Shown piece by piece: positions 54,969 through 64,000 of a DNA stretch of 64,000 bases; within the stretch, counting starts at the first letter, position 1, and each line of letters starts with the position of its first letter. A program made the translations under genes and the position numbers. Below the pieces are notes generated by a model, which searched no databases, was not told where the DNA came from, and was given only the letters and a program-made list of their open reading frames with translations. The stretch is from Nitrospirota bacterium. Its GTDB lineage: Bacteria > Nitrospirota > UBA9217. The stretch is taken from assembly GCA_035516965.1 (NCBI GenBank), contig DATIZR010000049.1:1-64000 (forward strand). The letters are read 5' to 3'.

Positions 54969-55607
54969 ATGCTGCTCATGAGACTCGTCGTAGGTCCACT
55001 CCAGGTAAACTGCTTCATTCTGGCCGATGAGAAGACCAGGGAAGCCGTGGTCATCGACCCCGGCGACGATGCGCAGGACATCCTCCTCATCATCAAGGAG
55101 AAGGGCCTGAAGGTCAAGTACATCGTGAACACCCACGGCCACTTCGACCATATCGGTGCGAACAAAGCGATCAAGGAAGCCACGGGCGCCGAGATCCTGA
55201 TCCATGAGGGCGACGCCGCGGTGCTCGCGTCCGCGCCGCGTCAGTCAGCCATGTTCGGCATGAAGTCCGTTTCCTCCCCTCCGGCGGACCGCTTTGTCAG
55301 ACACGGTGACGTGATCAGGGCCGGCGAGGTCTCACTCAGGGTCCTGCACACTCCCGGGCATTCCCCGGGAGGCATCTGCCTCCTGGAAGAAGGCATCGTC
55401 TTCACCGGCGATGCTCTCTTCGCCGGTTCCATCGGCCGGACCGACTTCCCGGGCGGCGACCTCGCGACCCTGCTTCGCTCCATCAAGACGAACCTTTTGA
55501 CCCTGTCTGATGACACAAAGGTCTTTTCCGGCCACGGTCCCGCGTCAACCATCGGCGATGAGCGGCGGGAAAACCCTTTTCTGAACGATCAGTCGGGGTT
55601 TGAATAA
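54969..55607 (+). CDS. Metallo-beta-lactamase-fold hydrolase (glyoxalase II-like)
   Basis: A 212-residue enzyme with the two-metal site motif THGHFDH at residues 55-61, then a histidine at the HTPGHSPGG segment and the conserved aspartate in FTGDALFAGSIGRTD. This is the YcbL/GloB2-like branch, acting on thioesters such as S-lactoylglutathione or similar. The physiological substrate cannot be read from sequence. It stands alone between ogt and guaB. Confidence 0.88.
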   Translation: MLLMRLVVGPLQVNCFILADEKTREAVVIDPGDDAQDILLIIKEKGLKVKYIVNTHGHFDHIGANKAIKEATGAEILIHEGDAAVLASAPRQSAMFGMKSVSSPPADRFVRHGDVIRAGEVSLRVLHTPGHSPGGICLLEEGIVFTGDALFAGSIGRTDFPGGDLATLLRSIKTNLLTLSDDTKVFSGHGPASTIGDERRENPFLNDQSGFE

Positions 55608-55662
55608 CTGGTTTCCCTTGAGCTTTAACGGGCGTTGTGGTAAATTAAGAGACCCGTTTATC

Positions 55663-55693
55663 AACCACAGATCAACACAGATGAACAGATGAA
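55663..55693. repeat. CCACAGATxAACACAGATGAACAGATG short repeat
   Basis: AACCACAGATCAACACAGAT and the following GAACAGATGAA are a run of related words with about 10-base spacing, a half-element of the type also seen at 33619. It lies in the 170-base gap before guaB. Confidence 0.45.
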
Positions 55694-55708
55694 CCCTGCG
55701 GTTCGTGA

Positions 55709-57238
<1,530 letters not shown>

Positions 57239-57394
57239 GCAGGCCCTTTTCACCCCGGACCGGGACTGTGTGGAGAGAAGGCGCCGTGTCAGCATCATCG
57301 ACGCTGTCACGGGCGAACAATCCCTCCCTTCGTATCCTTGCCGATCTGCATTTCCTTGAACCGGCGGCCGCGGGCACGCCGCGTATGACTTAAC

Positions 57395-57571
57395 ATGTCC
57401 AAAGTAATCCCGTTCAAGAAAACCCGTGGACCGAAGATGTCGAAGGCCCTGCCTCTGCATGAGGGCTTCGAGCCCTGCAGCCAGGACATGACCCTCTGCG
57501 GCGACTGCGAGGGAAACCGGGCAATGAACAAGTGCCCTCGGCTCAAGGAGTGGCTGGCGAAGCGGCGATAA
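57395..57571 (+). CDS. Small cysteine-containing protein (58 aa)
   Basis: A 58-residue basic protein starting MSKVIPFKKTRGPK and carrying four cysteines in the second half (EPCSQD, LCGDCEG, NKCPRL), a possible small zinc or Fe-S knot. The 5' signal is weak: no good ribosome site before the ATG. Cysteine spacing and lack of stops in a GC-rich window support it, but it could be a chance frame. It lies in the gap between guaB and the DUF523 gene. Family unknown to me. Confidence 0.5.
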   Translation: MSKVIPFKKTRGPKMSKALPLHEGFEPCSQDMTLCGDCEGNRAMNKCPRLKEWLAKRR

Positions 57572-57703
57572 GTAGCAGCAAGACCCTGCCGCGCCTGAGG
57601 TGCCTGAATATCCCTGGTTGCCCGAATCGCCTCCTGATGGCCAGTCTTCCTGCAACGGCGTCGTTGAGCCGGATGCCGTCCTGATGATCTTCCCGCAGGT
57701 CAC

Positions 57704-58237
57704 ATGTCAGACAAGATCAAGATCGCCATAAGCTCCTGCCTTTTGGGCTACCCCGTTCGGTACGACGGCGGGCACAGGCTCGATCCGTATCTTCGCGACA
57801 AACTCGGCCAGCTCGTGGAGTGGGTGCCGGTGTGCCCCGAGGCGGAGTGCGGCTTGCCCGTGCCGAGGGAGCCCATGCAGATCATCGATGACGGGGCATC
57901 GAGGAGGCTGGTTGCGATCTCCTCCGGAATCGACCATACCGTACGATTGATGATATGGGCGAAGAAAAAGCTGTCTGATCTCGAGAAGCTGGACCTCCGC
58001 GGGTTCGTGTTCAAGGCCCGCTCCCCGAGCTGCGCCGTGCGGGATGCGCAGATCGTTACGCCTTCGGGCAGCGCGGCCGGCAAGGCTGCGGGTCTGTTCA
58101 CCGAGGCTGTTCTGAGGAGCTTCCCGTCCCTTCCTGTGCATGACGAAGAAGCGCTTCAAGACCCGGCCGTCATAGGGGGTTTTATCGAGAGAATAGGTGC
58201 GCCTGGGCGCGGTCAAATTGATTTTAAGGGAGATTGA
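57704..58237 (+). CDS. DUF523 protein (TudS-like Fe-S desulfidase family)
   Basis: A 177-residue protein. The DUF523 hallmark SSCLLGYPVRYDGG with Cys12, VCPEAECGLPVPREPM with Cys44 and Cys49, and SPSCAV with Cys110 are all in place. A member of this family, TudS, uses a [4Fe-4S] cluster held by such cysteines to desulfurise thiouracil. The same chemistry on sulfur-containing nucleobases is possible here. Its end overlaps the long rluB frame but not the chosen rluB start. Confidence 0.88.
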   Translation: MSDKIKIAISSCLLGYPVRYDGGHRLDPYLRDKLGQLVEWVPVCPEAECGLPVPREPMQIIDDGASRRLVAISSGIDHTVRLMIWAKKKLSDLEKLDLRGFVFKARSPSCAVRDAQIVTPSGSAAGKAAGLFTEAVLRSFPSLPVHDEEALQDPAVIGGFIERIGAPGRGQIDFKGD

Positions 58238-58289
58238 CGGTATAATGATTTCTCGCGGGCCGAAGGGCAGCGCCGGAGAGAGGAAATTC

Positions 58290-59873
58290 ATGGAGGAACG
58301 AATACAGAAAATCATTGCGGCGGCAGGCGTTGCATCGCGCCGCACGGCGGAACAGCTGATCGCCGAGGGCAGGGTGCGCGTCAACGGCCAAGTGGTGACC
58401 GAGCCCGGCACGAAGGCCGACTCCACGCGGGACCACATCAAGGTCGACGGAAAGCTGATCAACCCAAAACAGCCCCCCACGTACATCATGCTGAACAAGC
58501 CAGCCGGATTTGTCACGACCATGTCCGACCCGGAAGGCCGGCCCACGGTGCAGGACCTCGTGTCCGGCGTCAAGACTCGCGTGTATCCCGTCGGCCGGCT
58601 GGATTACAACACCGAGGGTCTGCTGCTGCTGACGAACGACGGCGACTTCGCACACCTGATCACCCACCCCAAGCACGAATTCCCGAAGACCTATCTGGCA
58701 AAGGTCAAGGGCGTCCTGAGCGATGCCCAGATTGAGACGCTGGAAAAAGGTATGTTTCTCCAGGACGGCAGGACCGCGCCCGCGAAGGTCAAGAAGGTCC
58801 GCAAGGAGGAGGCGAACTCCTGGATCGAGATCACGATCCATGAGGGCCGGAAGCGCCAGGTCCGGCGCATGTTCGATCACGTGGGCAGTTCGGTCATCAA
58901 ACTCAAGCGGACCAGGACCGGGAGTCTGCTGCTCGGCGACCTGCCGGAGGGAAGGTTCCGCCATCTTACCAGCGATGAAATTCGCGCGCTGCGGGATACG
59001 GCTCTGAAGACCGACGAGAGCGGTCGGCAGATCAAGGTGTATAAGCCGGCTGTGCCGGCGCGCAGGGCAGACGGGAAAACCGGGAACGAGGGCGGCGGAC
59101 GCCGGGAAGAAGAGCGAAGGCTGACGACCCGGCGGCCCGGTATCCCGGATACCCGAAGCGGGTTGAGGAAGAACCAGGGAATAACGGCTAGGACTTCCCC
59201 CCGGCGCAGCGAAGACATCTCCCGGCGGGGCGAGAGAGGCCACGGCCCGGGGCCAAGACGAACTCCGGGGAGGCCTCCTGTATCGGGATCAGGCGAACGC
59301 CGGAGCGCATTCAGCAGTACGGGATCCGGGCGGATGGTCACGAGCAACACCCGAAGCAGGTTGCGCATGAGCCAGGGAGTGAAGGACAACAACACCGTTC
59401 GGAAGCGCGAAGGTTTCTCCCCGCGGGAAGAGAGAACCATCGGTTCTGATTCAAGACGAACCCCGGGAAGACCTCCTGTATCGGGATCGGGCGGACACCG
59501 GACGGCATTCGGCAGTACTGGGTCCGGCCGTATGGTCATGCACGACACCCGAAGCGGGTTGCGCAAGAACCAGGGAGTTAGGGACAACAACGCCGTTCGG
59601 AAAAGTGAAGGTTCCTCCCGGCGGGAAGAGAGAAGCACCGGTCCGGAACCGAGACGAACGCCGGCAAGTACCGCATCGGGATGGGGCGGCCGCCGGCCTC
59701 CATTCGGCACCGCAAGACCCCAACCGGGAACCGGCAGCGAAAAACGAAAAACAAGTTCCGGCCCGCGTCCTAACAAGAGCACGTACAGCGGAGGCCGGGG
59801 AGCGGCGCGCCGGATACCGCGGGGGCCTGGAAGTGGAACGAAAGGGCCGGGCAGGCCTGGAACGAGGCGATAG
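58290..59873 (+). CDS. rluB: 23S rRNA pseudouridine synthase RluB-type with long disordered tail
   Basis: A 527-residue protein. Residues 1-60 form an S4 RNA-binding domain (IQKIIAAAGVASRRTAEQLI), then the RluA/RsuA-family catalytic core at about 65-235 with the active-site GRLDYNTEGLLLLTNDG (Asp in RLDYN). Residues 250-527 are extra: Arg, Gly, Pro and Ser rich, with a 66-residue unit repeated almost three times. Typical RluB proteins end near 250-290 residues. The ATG at 58290 is preferred (AGGA upstream, start of the S4 helix). The pseudouridine target is expected in 23S helix 80 by family. Confidence 0.9.
   Translation: MEERIQKIIAAAGVASRRTAEQLIAEGRVRVNGQVVTEPGTKADSTRDHIKVDGKLINPKQPPTYIMLNKPAGFVTTMSDPEGRPTVQDLVSGVKTRVYPVGRLDYNTEGLLLLTNDGDFAHLITHPKHEFPKTYLAKVKGVLSDAQIETLEKGMFLQDGRTAPAKVKKVRKEEANSWIEITIHEGRKRQVRRMFDHVGSSVIKLKRTRTGSLLLGDLPEGRFRHLTSDEIRALRDTALKTDESGRQIKVYKPAVPARRADGKTGNEGGGRREEERRLTTRRPGIPDTRSGLRKNQGITARTSPRRSEDISRRGERGHGPGPRRTPGRPPVSGSGERRSAFSSTGSGRMVTSNTRSRLRMSQGVKDNNTVRKREGFSPREERTIGSDSRRTPGRPPVSGSGGHRTAFGSTGSGRMVMHDTRSGLRKNQGVRDNNAVRKSEGSSRREERSTGPEPRRTPASTASGWGGRRPPFGTARPQPGTGSEKRKTSSGPRPNKSTYSGGRGAARRIPRGPGSGTKGPGRPGTRR
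59151..59715 (+). repeat. Intragenic tandem repeat, 198-bp unit, about 2.7 copies
   Basis: Units begin at 59151, 59349 and 59547. Each encodes TRSGLRKNQG-like starts, a charged middle, RRTPGRPPVSGSG and STGSGRMV, 66 residues per unit. The third unit diverges after about 40 residues. Copies are in frame with rluB. Confidence 0.85.
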
Positions 59874-59910
59874 AATGCGGTTGTCATGCTTGCGGGCGAG
59901 GTGAGGCGGG

Positions 59911-60210
59911 GTGAAGGGCCGCGACCGGGAACAGCTGCGCGCTCATGTTGTCATCCACGGTCTGGTCCAGGGAGTCTTTTTCCGGGCGAGCACGCGGGAG
60001 GAGGCGTTTCGCCTTGGAGTTGGCGGCTGGGTCAGGAACCTGCCGGATGGAAGCGTCGAGGCCCTGTTCGAGGGAGAAAAGAAGAAGGTCGAGGAGATCG
60101 TCGGCTGGTGCTACAAGGGGCCGCCGGGAGCCAGGGTCCTGAAGGTCGATCTTCAATGGGAGTCTTATAAAGGGGAGTTCACGCTGTTCGATGTCCGCTA
60201 CAGTCGGTAA
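59911..60210 (+). CDS. acyP: Acylphosphatase
   Basis: A 99-residue enzyme that hydrolyses acyl phosphates. The catalytic loop [10 protein letters not shown] carries Arg25, and Asn43 is in [12 protein letters not shown], with the fold's typical length and Lys-rich end. Start is GTG with GAGG upstream. It begins 37 bases after rluB, and its last 20 bases overlap the start of the DUF4253 gene. Confidence 0.95.
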   Translation: MKGRDREQLRAHVVIHGLVQGVFFRASTREEAFRLGVGGWVRNLPDGSVEALFEGEKKKVEEIVGWCYKGPPGARVLKVDLQWESYKGEFTLFDVRYSR

Positions 60211-60919
60211 ATACCTCTGCCTGCTCCTCGCGGTCCTCGCACTCGAGTTCGCGTGCAGGACCGAAAAGCCCGTGGAGCCCAAGAAGCCGGAGCCGGCAGT
60301 GGTCATCAAGACAAAGCATCCGGTTCTCTCTCCGGGGCAGCGGGCGGAGTTGGGCTTTCCGATAGACCTGATCGGCCAGGTCGAGCTGTCCGCGGGAGCA
60401 GAGGCTGAACCGTTTTTTGTGACCGTCGAGATCCCCTCGGAGAACCTGAAGGGCGCCAAGGGGTTCGAAAAGGAGACACTCGCAGGCTTCAGCGTTCGCA
60501 CAAAAAAGTCGGACGATCTGATCCAGGCCTATCGGTCTGGCCTTCGCGTGAAAGGGCTCCTGATCTTCAAGAGCCACCGGGGCTACGGCAGCCTGCCCGA
60601 CATCGTGACTGTCGTACGGGGCCACAACTCCTACGACCTTCTCAAGATCCAGGGGACGGAGGCAGCCAATTACGGTCTCGATACCAAGACAATCATTGCC
60701 TGGCTCAAAGAGCAGCAGAAGGAAAGCAGCTTCATGGTCACCGGAGCGGGACCAGACTGGGTCGAGGCGAAGTTCACCCGGCAGCCGGAAGACATGAAGG
60801 CCTTCGCAAAAAAAGTGTATGCCTTCGCTCCCGATATACGCGAACACGGCCCTCAGACGGTGGAACAGATCGCAGAGCGCATGCGGAAGACCAACGGTTT
60901 TTTCCTCATCTGGGACTGA
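60191..60919 (+). CDS. Exported protein with DUF4253 domain
   Basis: A 242-residue protein. A hydrophobic leader ([17 protein letters not shown]) suggests export; Cys22 could be a lipidation site although the -3 residue is not ideal. The C-terminal half (about 140-242), with [20 protein letters not shown] and [17 protein letters not shown], resembles DUF4253. Function unknown. It overlaps acyP by 20 bases and is probably in the same transcript. Confidence 0.8.
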   Translation: MSATVGKYLCLLLAVLALEFACRTEKPVEPKKPEPAVVIKTKHPVLSPGQRAELGFPIDLIGQVELSAGAEAEPFFVTVEIPSENLKGAKGFEKETLAGFSVRTKKSDDLIQAYRSGLRVKGLLIFKSHRGYGSLPDIVTVVRGHNSYDLLKIQGTEAANYGLDTKTIIAWLKEQQKESSFMVTGAGPDWVEAKFTRQPEDMKAFAKKVYAFAPDIREHGPQTVEQIAERMRKTNGFFLIWD

Positions 60920-61004
60920 CACTCCGTTTTCCTCCTGCACTAGGGATATCACCACGGCGGCGAAGAAATTTCTCTTATACGGTTCTTTTCGACAAGGCGG
61001 GTGC

Positions 61005-61703
61005 ATGTACATCCTCGGGATCGAAACATCGACCAAGACCGGAAGCGTCGCGGTCGTCTCGGCAGAAGGCGTTGTCGCGCAGTACAGCCTGAACATCGAG
61101 GTCACCCATTCCGAACGGCTCATGTCCACGGTGGACCGGGTGCTGAAAGATACGGGCATGACTTTGAGAGATATGGACGGCTTCGCTGTGGCCATCGGGC
61201 CGGGCTCGTTCACGGGCCTCAGGATTGGCCTTGCTACCGTCAAGGCGCTGGCGTTCTCGACGAACAAACCCGCGGCAGCGGTCCCGACGCTTCAGGCGCT
61301 TGCCTGGAACCTTCCCTATGCCGTCTATCCGGTCTGCCCGATGCTCGACGCCCGGAAGAACGAGGTGTACGCCGCGATCTACCAGTTCGAGGGCGACCGC
61401 GTGATCCGACTGCTCCCCGAGACGGCAATAACGATCGTCGAACTGGGAGGACGGATCGCGGGGAGGACGATCTTCACCGGAGAAGGGGCCCGCATCTTCC
61501 GGGCGGAGATCGAAGAGCGGTGCGGGAGCAACGCGCTGTTCGCTCCGCTGTCGGCCATCTTGCCCTCTGCGGCCGCGGTGGCCGAGATCGGACTCGGTAT
61601 GATAACGCGCGGGGAAATGGCGGAAGGGGACAGCCTGACGCCACGGTATATTCGACGGCCGGAAGCCGAGGTTGCATGGGAAAAGAGACAGTCATCACGA
61701 TAG
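61005..61703 (+). CDS. tsaB: tRNA t6A threonylcarbamoyl complex subunit TsaB
   Basis: A 232-residue ASKHA-fold protein that works with TsaD and TsaE to make N6-threonylcarbamoyl-adenosine at position 37 of ANN-decoding tRNAs. The N-terminus YILGIETSTKTGSVAVV and GPGSFTGLRIGLATVKAL are diagnostic. The ATG at 61005 fits these; an upstream in-frame ATG overlaps the DUF4253 gene in another frame and is not credible. rimI follows with a 28-base overlap, a common pairing. Confidence 0.96.
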   Translation: MYILGIETSTKTGSVAVVSAEGVVAQYSLNIEVTHSERLMSTVDRVLKDTGMTLRDMDGFAVAIGPGSFTGLRIGLATVKALAFSTNKPAAAVPTLQALAWNLPYAVYPVCPMLDARKNEVYAAIYQFEGDRVIRLLPETAITIVELGGRIAGRTIFTGEGARIFRAEIEERCGSNALFAPLSAILPSAAAVAEIGLGMITRGEMAEGDSLTPRYIRRPEAEVAWEKRQSSR

Positions 61704-62191
61704 AGCGGATGAAGAAAAGCGACATAGACCAGGTGCTCGCCATCGAACAGGAATCCTTCAGTCATCCCTGGTCGAGAAATCTCTTCCTTTCCGAGTTCCG
61801 CAGCATGGTCTCGTTGCTGCTCGTCTCGCTCGCTGATGACCCCGCATTGCGGCGTGTGACGGGGTATATCATCTCCTGGCTGGTTGCGGATGAAATGCAC
61901 ATTCTGAACCTCGCCGTGGCGCCCGCCTTTCGCAGACACGGCATCGCCCGCCGTCTCGTGCTCGCGGCACTTCTGCAGGCTTCCTTGAAAGGCGCAAAGA
62001 AGGCCTTCCTTGAGGTCAGGGTATCGAACAGCAGCGCGCAGAAATTATACTCTGATCTCGGATTCACCGGGAGTTCCATCAGGAGGGACTATTACGATGC
62101 TCCTGTCGAGGATGCCGTTATCATGACGCTCGAACAGGGAGCGCTGGAGCATATCGTAAAAACGGTAAGCTCTGCGAACTGCGCATGGTGA
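61676..62191 (+). CDS. rimI: Ribosomal-protein-alanine N-acetyltransferase RimI
   Basis: A 171-residue GNAT acetyltransferase, by family acetylating the N-terminus of ribosomal protein S18. The acetyl-CoA site is RRHGIARRL (a Q/RxxGxG/A type loop), after EMHILNLAVAPAFR, and the C-terminal GFTGSSIRRDYY is typical of RimI. The ATG at 61676 has GAGG 5 bases upstream and lies inside tsaB. The tsaB-rimI pair is widespread. Confidence 0.94.
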   Translation: MGKETVITIERMKKSDIDQVLAIEQESFSHPWSRNLFLSEFRSMVSLLLVSLADDPALRRVTGYIISWLVADEMHILNLAVAPAFRRHGIARRLVLAALLQASLKGAKKAFLEVRVSNSSAQKLYSDLGFTGSSIRRDYYDAPVEDAVIMTLEQGALEHIVKTVSSANCAW

Positions 62192-62411
62192 TCACATCAT
62201 GTCGCCGCAGGAAAGAGCCCGATGGCACCATTCAATCGGGAATTTAATTTGGCATTTCAAATAATATATTTGTATTTTCAACATGTTACAGGCTTAAAAC
62301 GAGTCTTGCCTTTTCCCGGCAAGTGTGGTACATTTTTTTTACCAAATAGCGAGTTGCTCTTGTTACACCGCTGATAACCTGTCCCCTAACTTAACCGGTC
62401 AAAGGAGGGCT

Positions 62412-62657
62412 ATGCGTATGAATGCGGAGGTAAAAGAAGAAGCAGTAGTTATGGAAAGACTCAGGATCGAGAATCCTGAGTTCCAGAAATGGGAAGAGGA
62501 GCACAAGAAACTGGAAGACTCGTTGATGACCTTTGAATCCCACCGGTACCTGACTCCCGAGGAAGAATTCGAACGGAAGCGGATCCAGAAAATGAAGCTG
62601 GCAGCAAAGGACAGAATGATGGACTTGATCAGGCAGTCAACAGTAGGACGAGCCTGA
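62412..62657 (+). CDS. DUF465 (YdcH-like) small helical protein
   Basis: An 81-residue mainly helical protein, charged throughout, with KWEEEHKKLEDSLMTFESHR and LTPEEEFERKRIQKMKL, matching the DUF465 helical-hairpin family. AGGAGG precedes the ATG by 4 bases. Function unknown. It has its own terminator and presumably promoter in the 220-base upstream gap, where no clean boxes were found. Confidence 0.85.
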   Translation: MRMNAEVKEEAVVMERLRIENPEFQKWEEEHKKLEDSLMTFESHRYLTPEEEFERKRIQKMKLAAKDRMMDLIRQSTVGRA

Positions 62658-62720
62658 CGAAGGATGAGGCGGGGTGACGGAAACCCTGCCTTTTATATTT
62701 TACAACCGGGAAAATCGGAC

Positions 62721-62760
62721 AAATCCCCCCTTTACGACGAAGCGTAGGGGGGATTTTTTT
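62721..62760 (+). terminator. Intrinsic terminator after the DUF465 gene
   Basis: A stem of AATCCCCCC with GGGGGGATT, a 2-base bulge, an upper TACG/CGTA stem and a 6-base loop, ending in a T7 run. Confidence 0.85.
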
Positions 62761-62845
62761 ATTGACTCTGTTCCCGTATCTATGTTAAAAATAACAAATT
62801 GTTGAGAAGTTCCCTTGACGATCTTCGCTGCGAAGTATCGGCACG

Positions 62846-62883
62846 GACCGGCGCTTACGTTTCAGCAGGCGCCGTCATTTTTT
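62846..62883 (+). terminator. Hairpin with T6 in the ilvD leader (possible attenuator)
   Basis: GAC-C-GGCGC (62846-62854) pairs with GCGCCGTC (62869-62876) with one bulged base, followed by T6 (62878-62883), 21 bases before the ilvD start. A smaller hairpin GATCTTCGC/GCGAAG-ATC lies at 62820-62839. This pair could be an attenuator, with a TTGACT box at 62762 as a possible -35. Confidence 0.5.
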
Positions 62884-62904
62884 CTGAACAGGAGCCATAT
62901 CCCC

Positions 62905-64000
62905 TTGAGAAGCGACAGGATCAAAAAAGGCCTGGAGCGTGCGCCGCACAGGGCTCTTTTATTCGCTACCGGCATCACACGGAGCGAACTCGACAAACCC
63001 ATGATCGGCATTGCCACGAGCTGGAACGACCTCATTCCCGGCCATATCGGCATGCGCGATCTCGAGCGGTTTATCGAAAAAGGCGTGCACGCCGGCGGCG
63101 GATGGCCGCTTTTCTTCGGGGTGCCGGGTATCTGTGACGGTATCGCCATGGGCCACCTGGGCATGCACTATTCGCTCGCGTCCCGCGAGTTGATTGCAGA
63201 CATGGTGGAGTCCGTGGCAATGGCCCACGCCTTTGATGGGCTCGTGCTCTTGACGAACTGCGACAAGATCACACCGGGCATGCTCATGGCGGCGGCGCGG
63301 ATCGACATCCCGACCATTGTCGTGACCGCCGGTGCCATGCACTCCGGCAACTACCGCGGCAGCCGCATCAACCTCATCAGCGCCTTTGAGGCCGTGGGCA
63401 AGGTGCGGAAGGGCGAGATGTCCGAGCTCGACCTTGCAGAACTCGAGACCTGCGCCTGCCCGGGGGCAGGTTCGTGCCAGGGCATGTATACGGCGAACAC
63501 CATGGCCTGCGTCACCGAGTCGCTCGGCATGAGCCTGCCGGGATGCGCAACGGCGCTGGCCGTTTCGGGCGAGAAGCGGCGGATCGCCTTTGAGAGCGGA
63601 AAACGCATCTCCGGCATGGTGAAGGAAAATCTCACGCCGCGGAAGATCATGACCAAGAACGCTTTCGAGAACGCCATCCGCATCGACATGGCACTCGGCG
63701 GCTCGACGAACACGACGCTCCACATCCCGGCGATCGCCCATGAGGCTGGTATCGAATTGTCGATCGATACCTTTGATACGATCAGCCGTACGACGCCGCA
63801 TCTGTGCAACATGCTGCCCGGCGGTCCTACCTATATGGAGGACCTGGATGCTGCGGGGGGCATACCGGGTGTATTGTCCCGCTTCACCAAGGTGCTCAAG
63901 CCTTCACCCACCGTGAGCGGCAGATCGATCGTCGACCATGCGAGGGCAGGCCGTGTCGGGAACGATGACGTCATCCGGACCTTGAACAACGCCTACCACA
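62905..64000 (+). CDS. ilvD: Dihydroxy-acid dehydratase (5' part, cut by window end)
   Basis: The first 365 codons of about 560 of the Fe-S dehydratase that converts dihydroxy-acids to keto-acids in valine, leucine and isoleucine synthesis. It starts at TTG with [20 protein letters not shown], the family's beginning; AGGAG lies 10 bases upstream. Fe-S ligands are the cysteines in [21 protein letters not shown] and the earlier GVPGICDG region. It runs off the right edge, so the C-terminal lid is not seen. The leader hairpin suggests regulation. Confidence 0.95.
   Translation, partial: MRSDRIKKGLERAPHRALLFATGITRSELDKPMIGIATSWNDLIPGHIGMRDLERFIEKGVHAGGGWPLFFGVPGICDGIAMGHLGMHYSLASRELIADMVESVAMAHAFDGLVLLTNCDKITPGMLMAAARIDIPTIVVTAGAMHSGNYRGSRINLISAFEAVGKVRKGEMSELDLAELETCACPGAGSCQGMYTANTMACVTESLGMSLPGCATALAVSGEKRRIAFESGKRISGMVKENLTPRKIMTKNAFENAIRIDMALGGSTNTTLHIPAIAHEAGIELSIDTFDTISRTTPHLCNMLPGGPTYMEDLDAAGGIPGVLSRFTKVLKPSPTVSGRSIVDHARAGRVGNDDVIRTLNNAYH

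Overview
The window is a GC-rich, densely coding chromosomal segment from a Gram-negative bacterium. LptE, MurJ and a secreted ChaN-like protein imply an outer membrane. The gene content points to an anaerobic or facultative lineage of the Desulfobacterota/Nitrospirota type: futalosine-route menaquinone genes, an archaeal-type S-adenosylmethionine synthetase, a multi-PAS hybrid kinase, a LysR protein like the selenium-associated ones of these groups, a likely selenoprotein and several small cysteine-rich proteins. The exact phylum cannot be fixed from the sequence alone. No rRNA, CRISPR array, prophage or complete insertion sequence was seen; there is one tRNA.

Layout. 1-0.6 kb: no intact gene. 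0.6-9.7 kb: hybrid histidine kinase, Fe-S/DUF3786 protein, zinc-ribbon protein, a large secreted protein with a dead M1-peptidase fold joined to ChaN and PDZ domains, and a DksA-type zinc finger carrying a histone-H1-like lysine/alanine tail. 9.7-18 kb: tRNA(CAU), then tilS-hpt-ftsH-folP-cdaA-ybbR-glmM, a housekeeping cluster linking tRNA modification, purine salvage, membrane proteolysis, folate, c-di-AMP and cell-wall precursor synthesis. 18-27 kb: comEC, a LysR regulator, the CCA-adding enzyme, a DUF4145 protein and aroC/aroK/aroB on the minus strand. 27-31 kb: a DUF296 remnant, mqnB-mqnD (chorismate made by AroC feeds this pathway), a MoaD-MoaE fusion, and a ccdA-merR pair. 31-35.4 kb: a small CxxC protein, aspS, a 55-codon dual-CxxC gene with an in-frame UGA, and archaeal-type metK.

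35.5-43.4 kb is the most remarkable stretch. One uninterrupted 2636-codon minus-strand gene joins an ETF:quinone-oxidoreductase-like FAD domain, a FixX-like [4Fe-4S] domain, a degenerate acyl-CoA dehydrogenase module, an intact acyl-CoA dehydrogenase, and ETF beta- and alpha-like domains. It looks like a complete acyl-CoA-to-quinone electron path in a single polypeptide.

43.8-64 kb: a membrane protein, a degenerate palindromic repeat, der, a DUF4124 protein, a receiver-PilZ protein, leuS-lptE-holA, rpsT, murJ-ogt, an MBL hydrolase, guaB, a small Cys protein, a DUF523 protein, rluB with a tandem-repeat tail, acyP, a DUF4253 protein, tsaB-rimI, a DUF465 protein and the 5' part of ilvD, which runs off the window.
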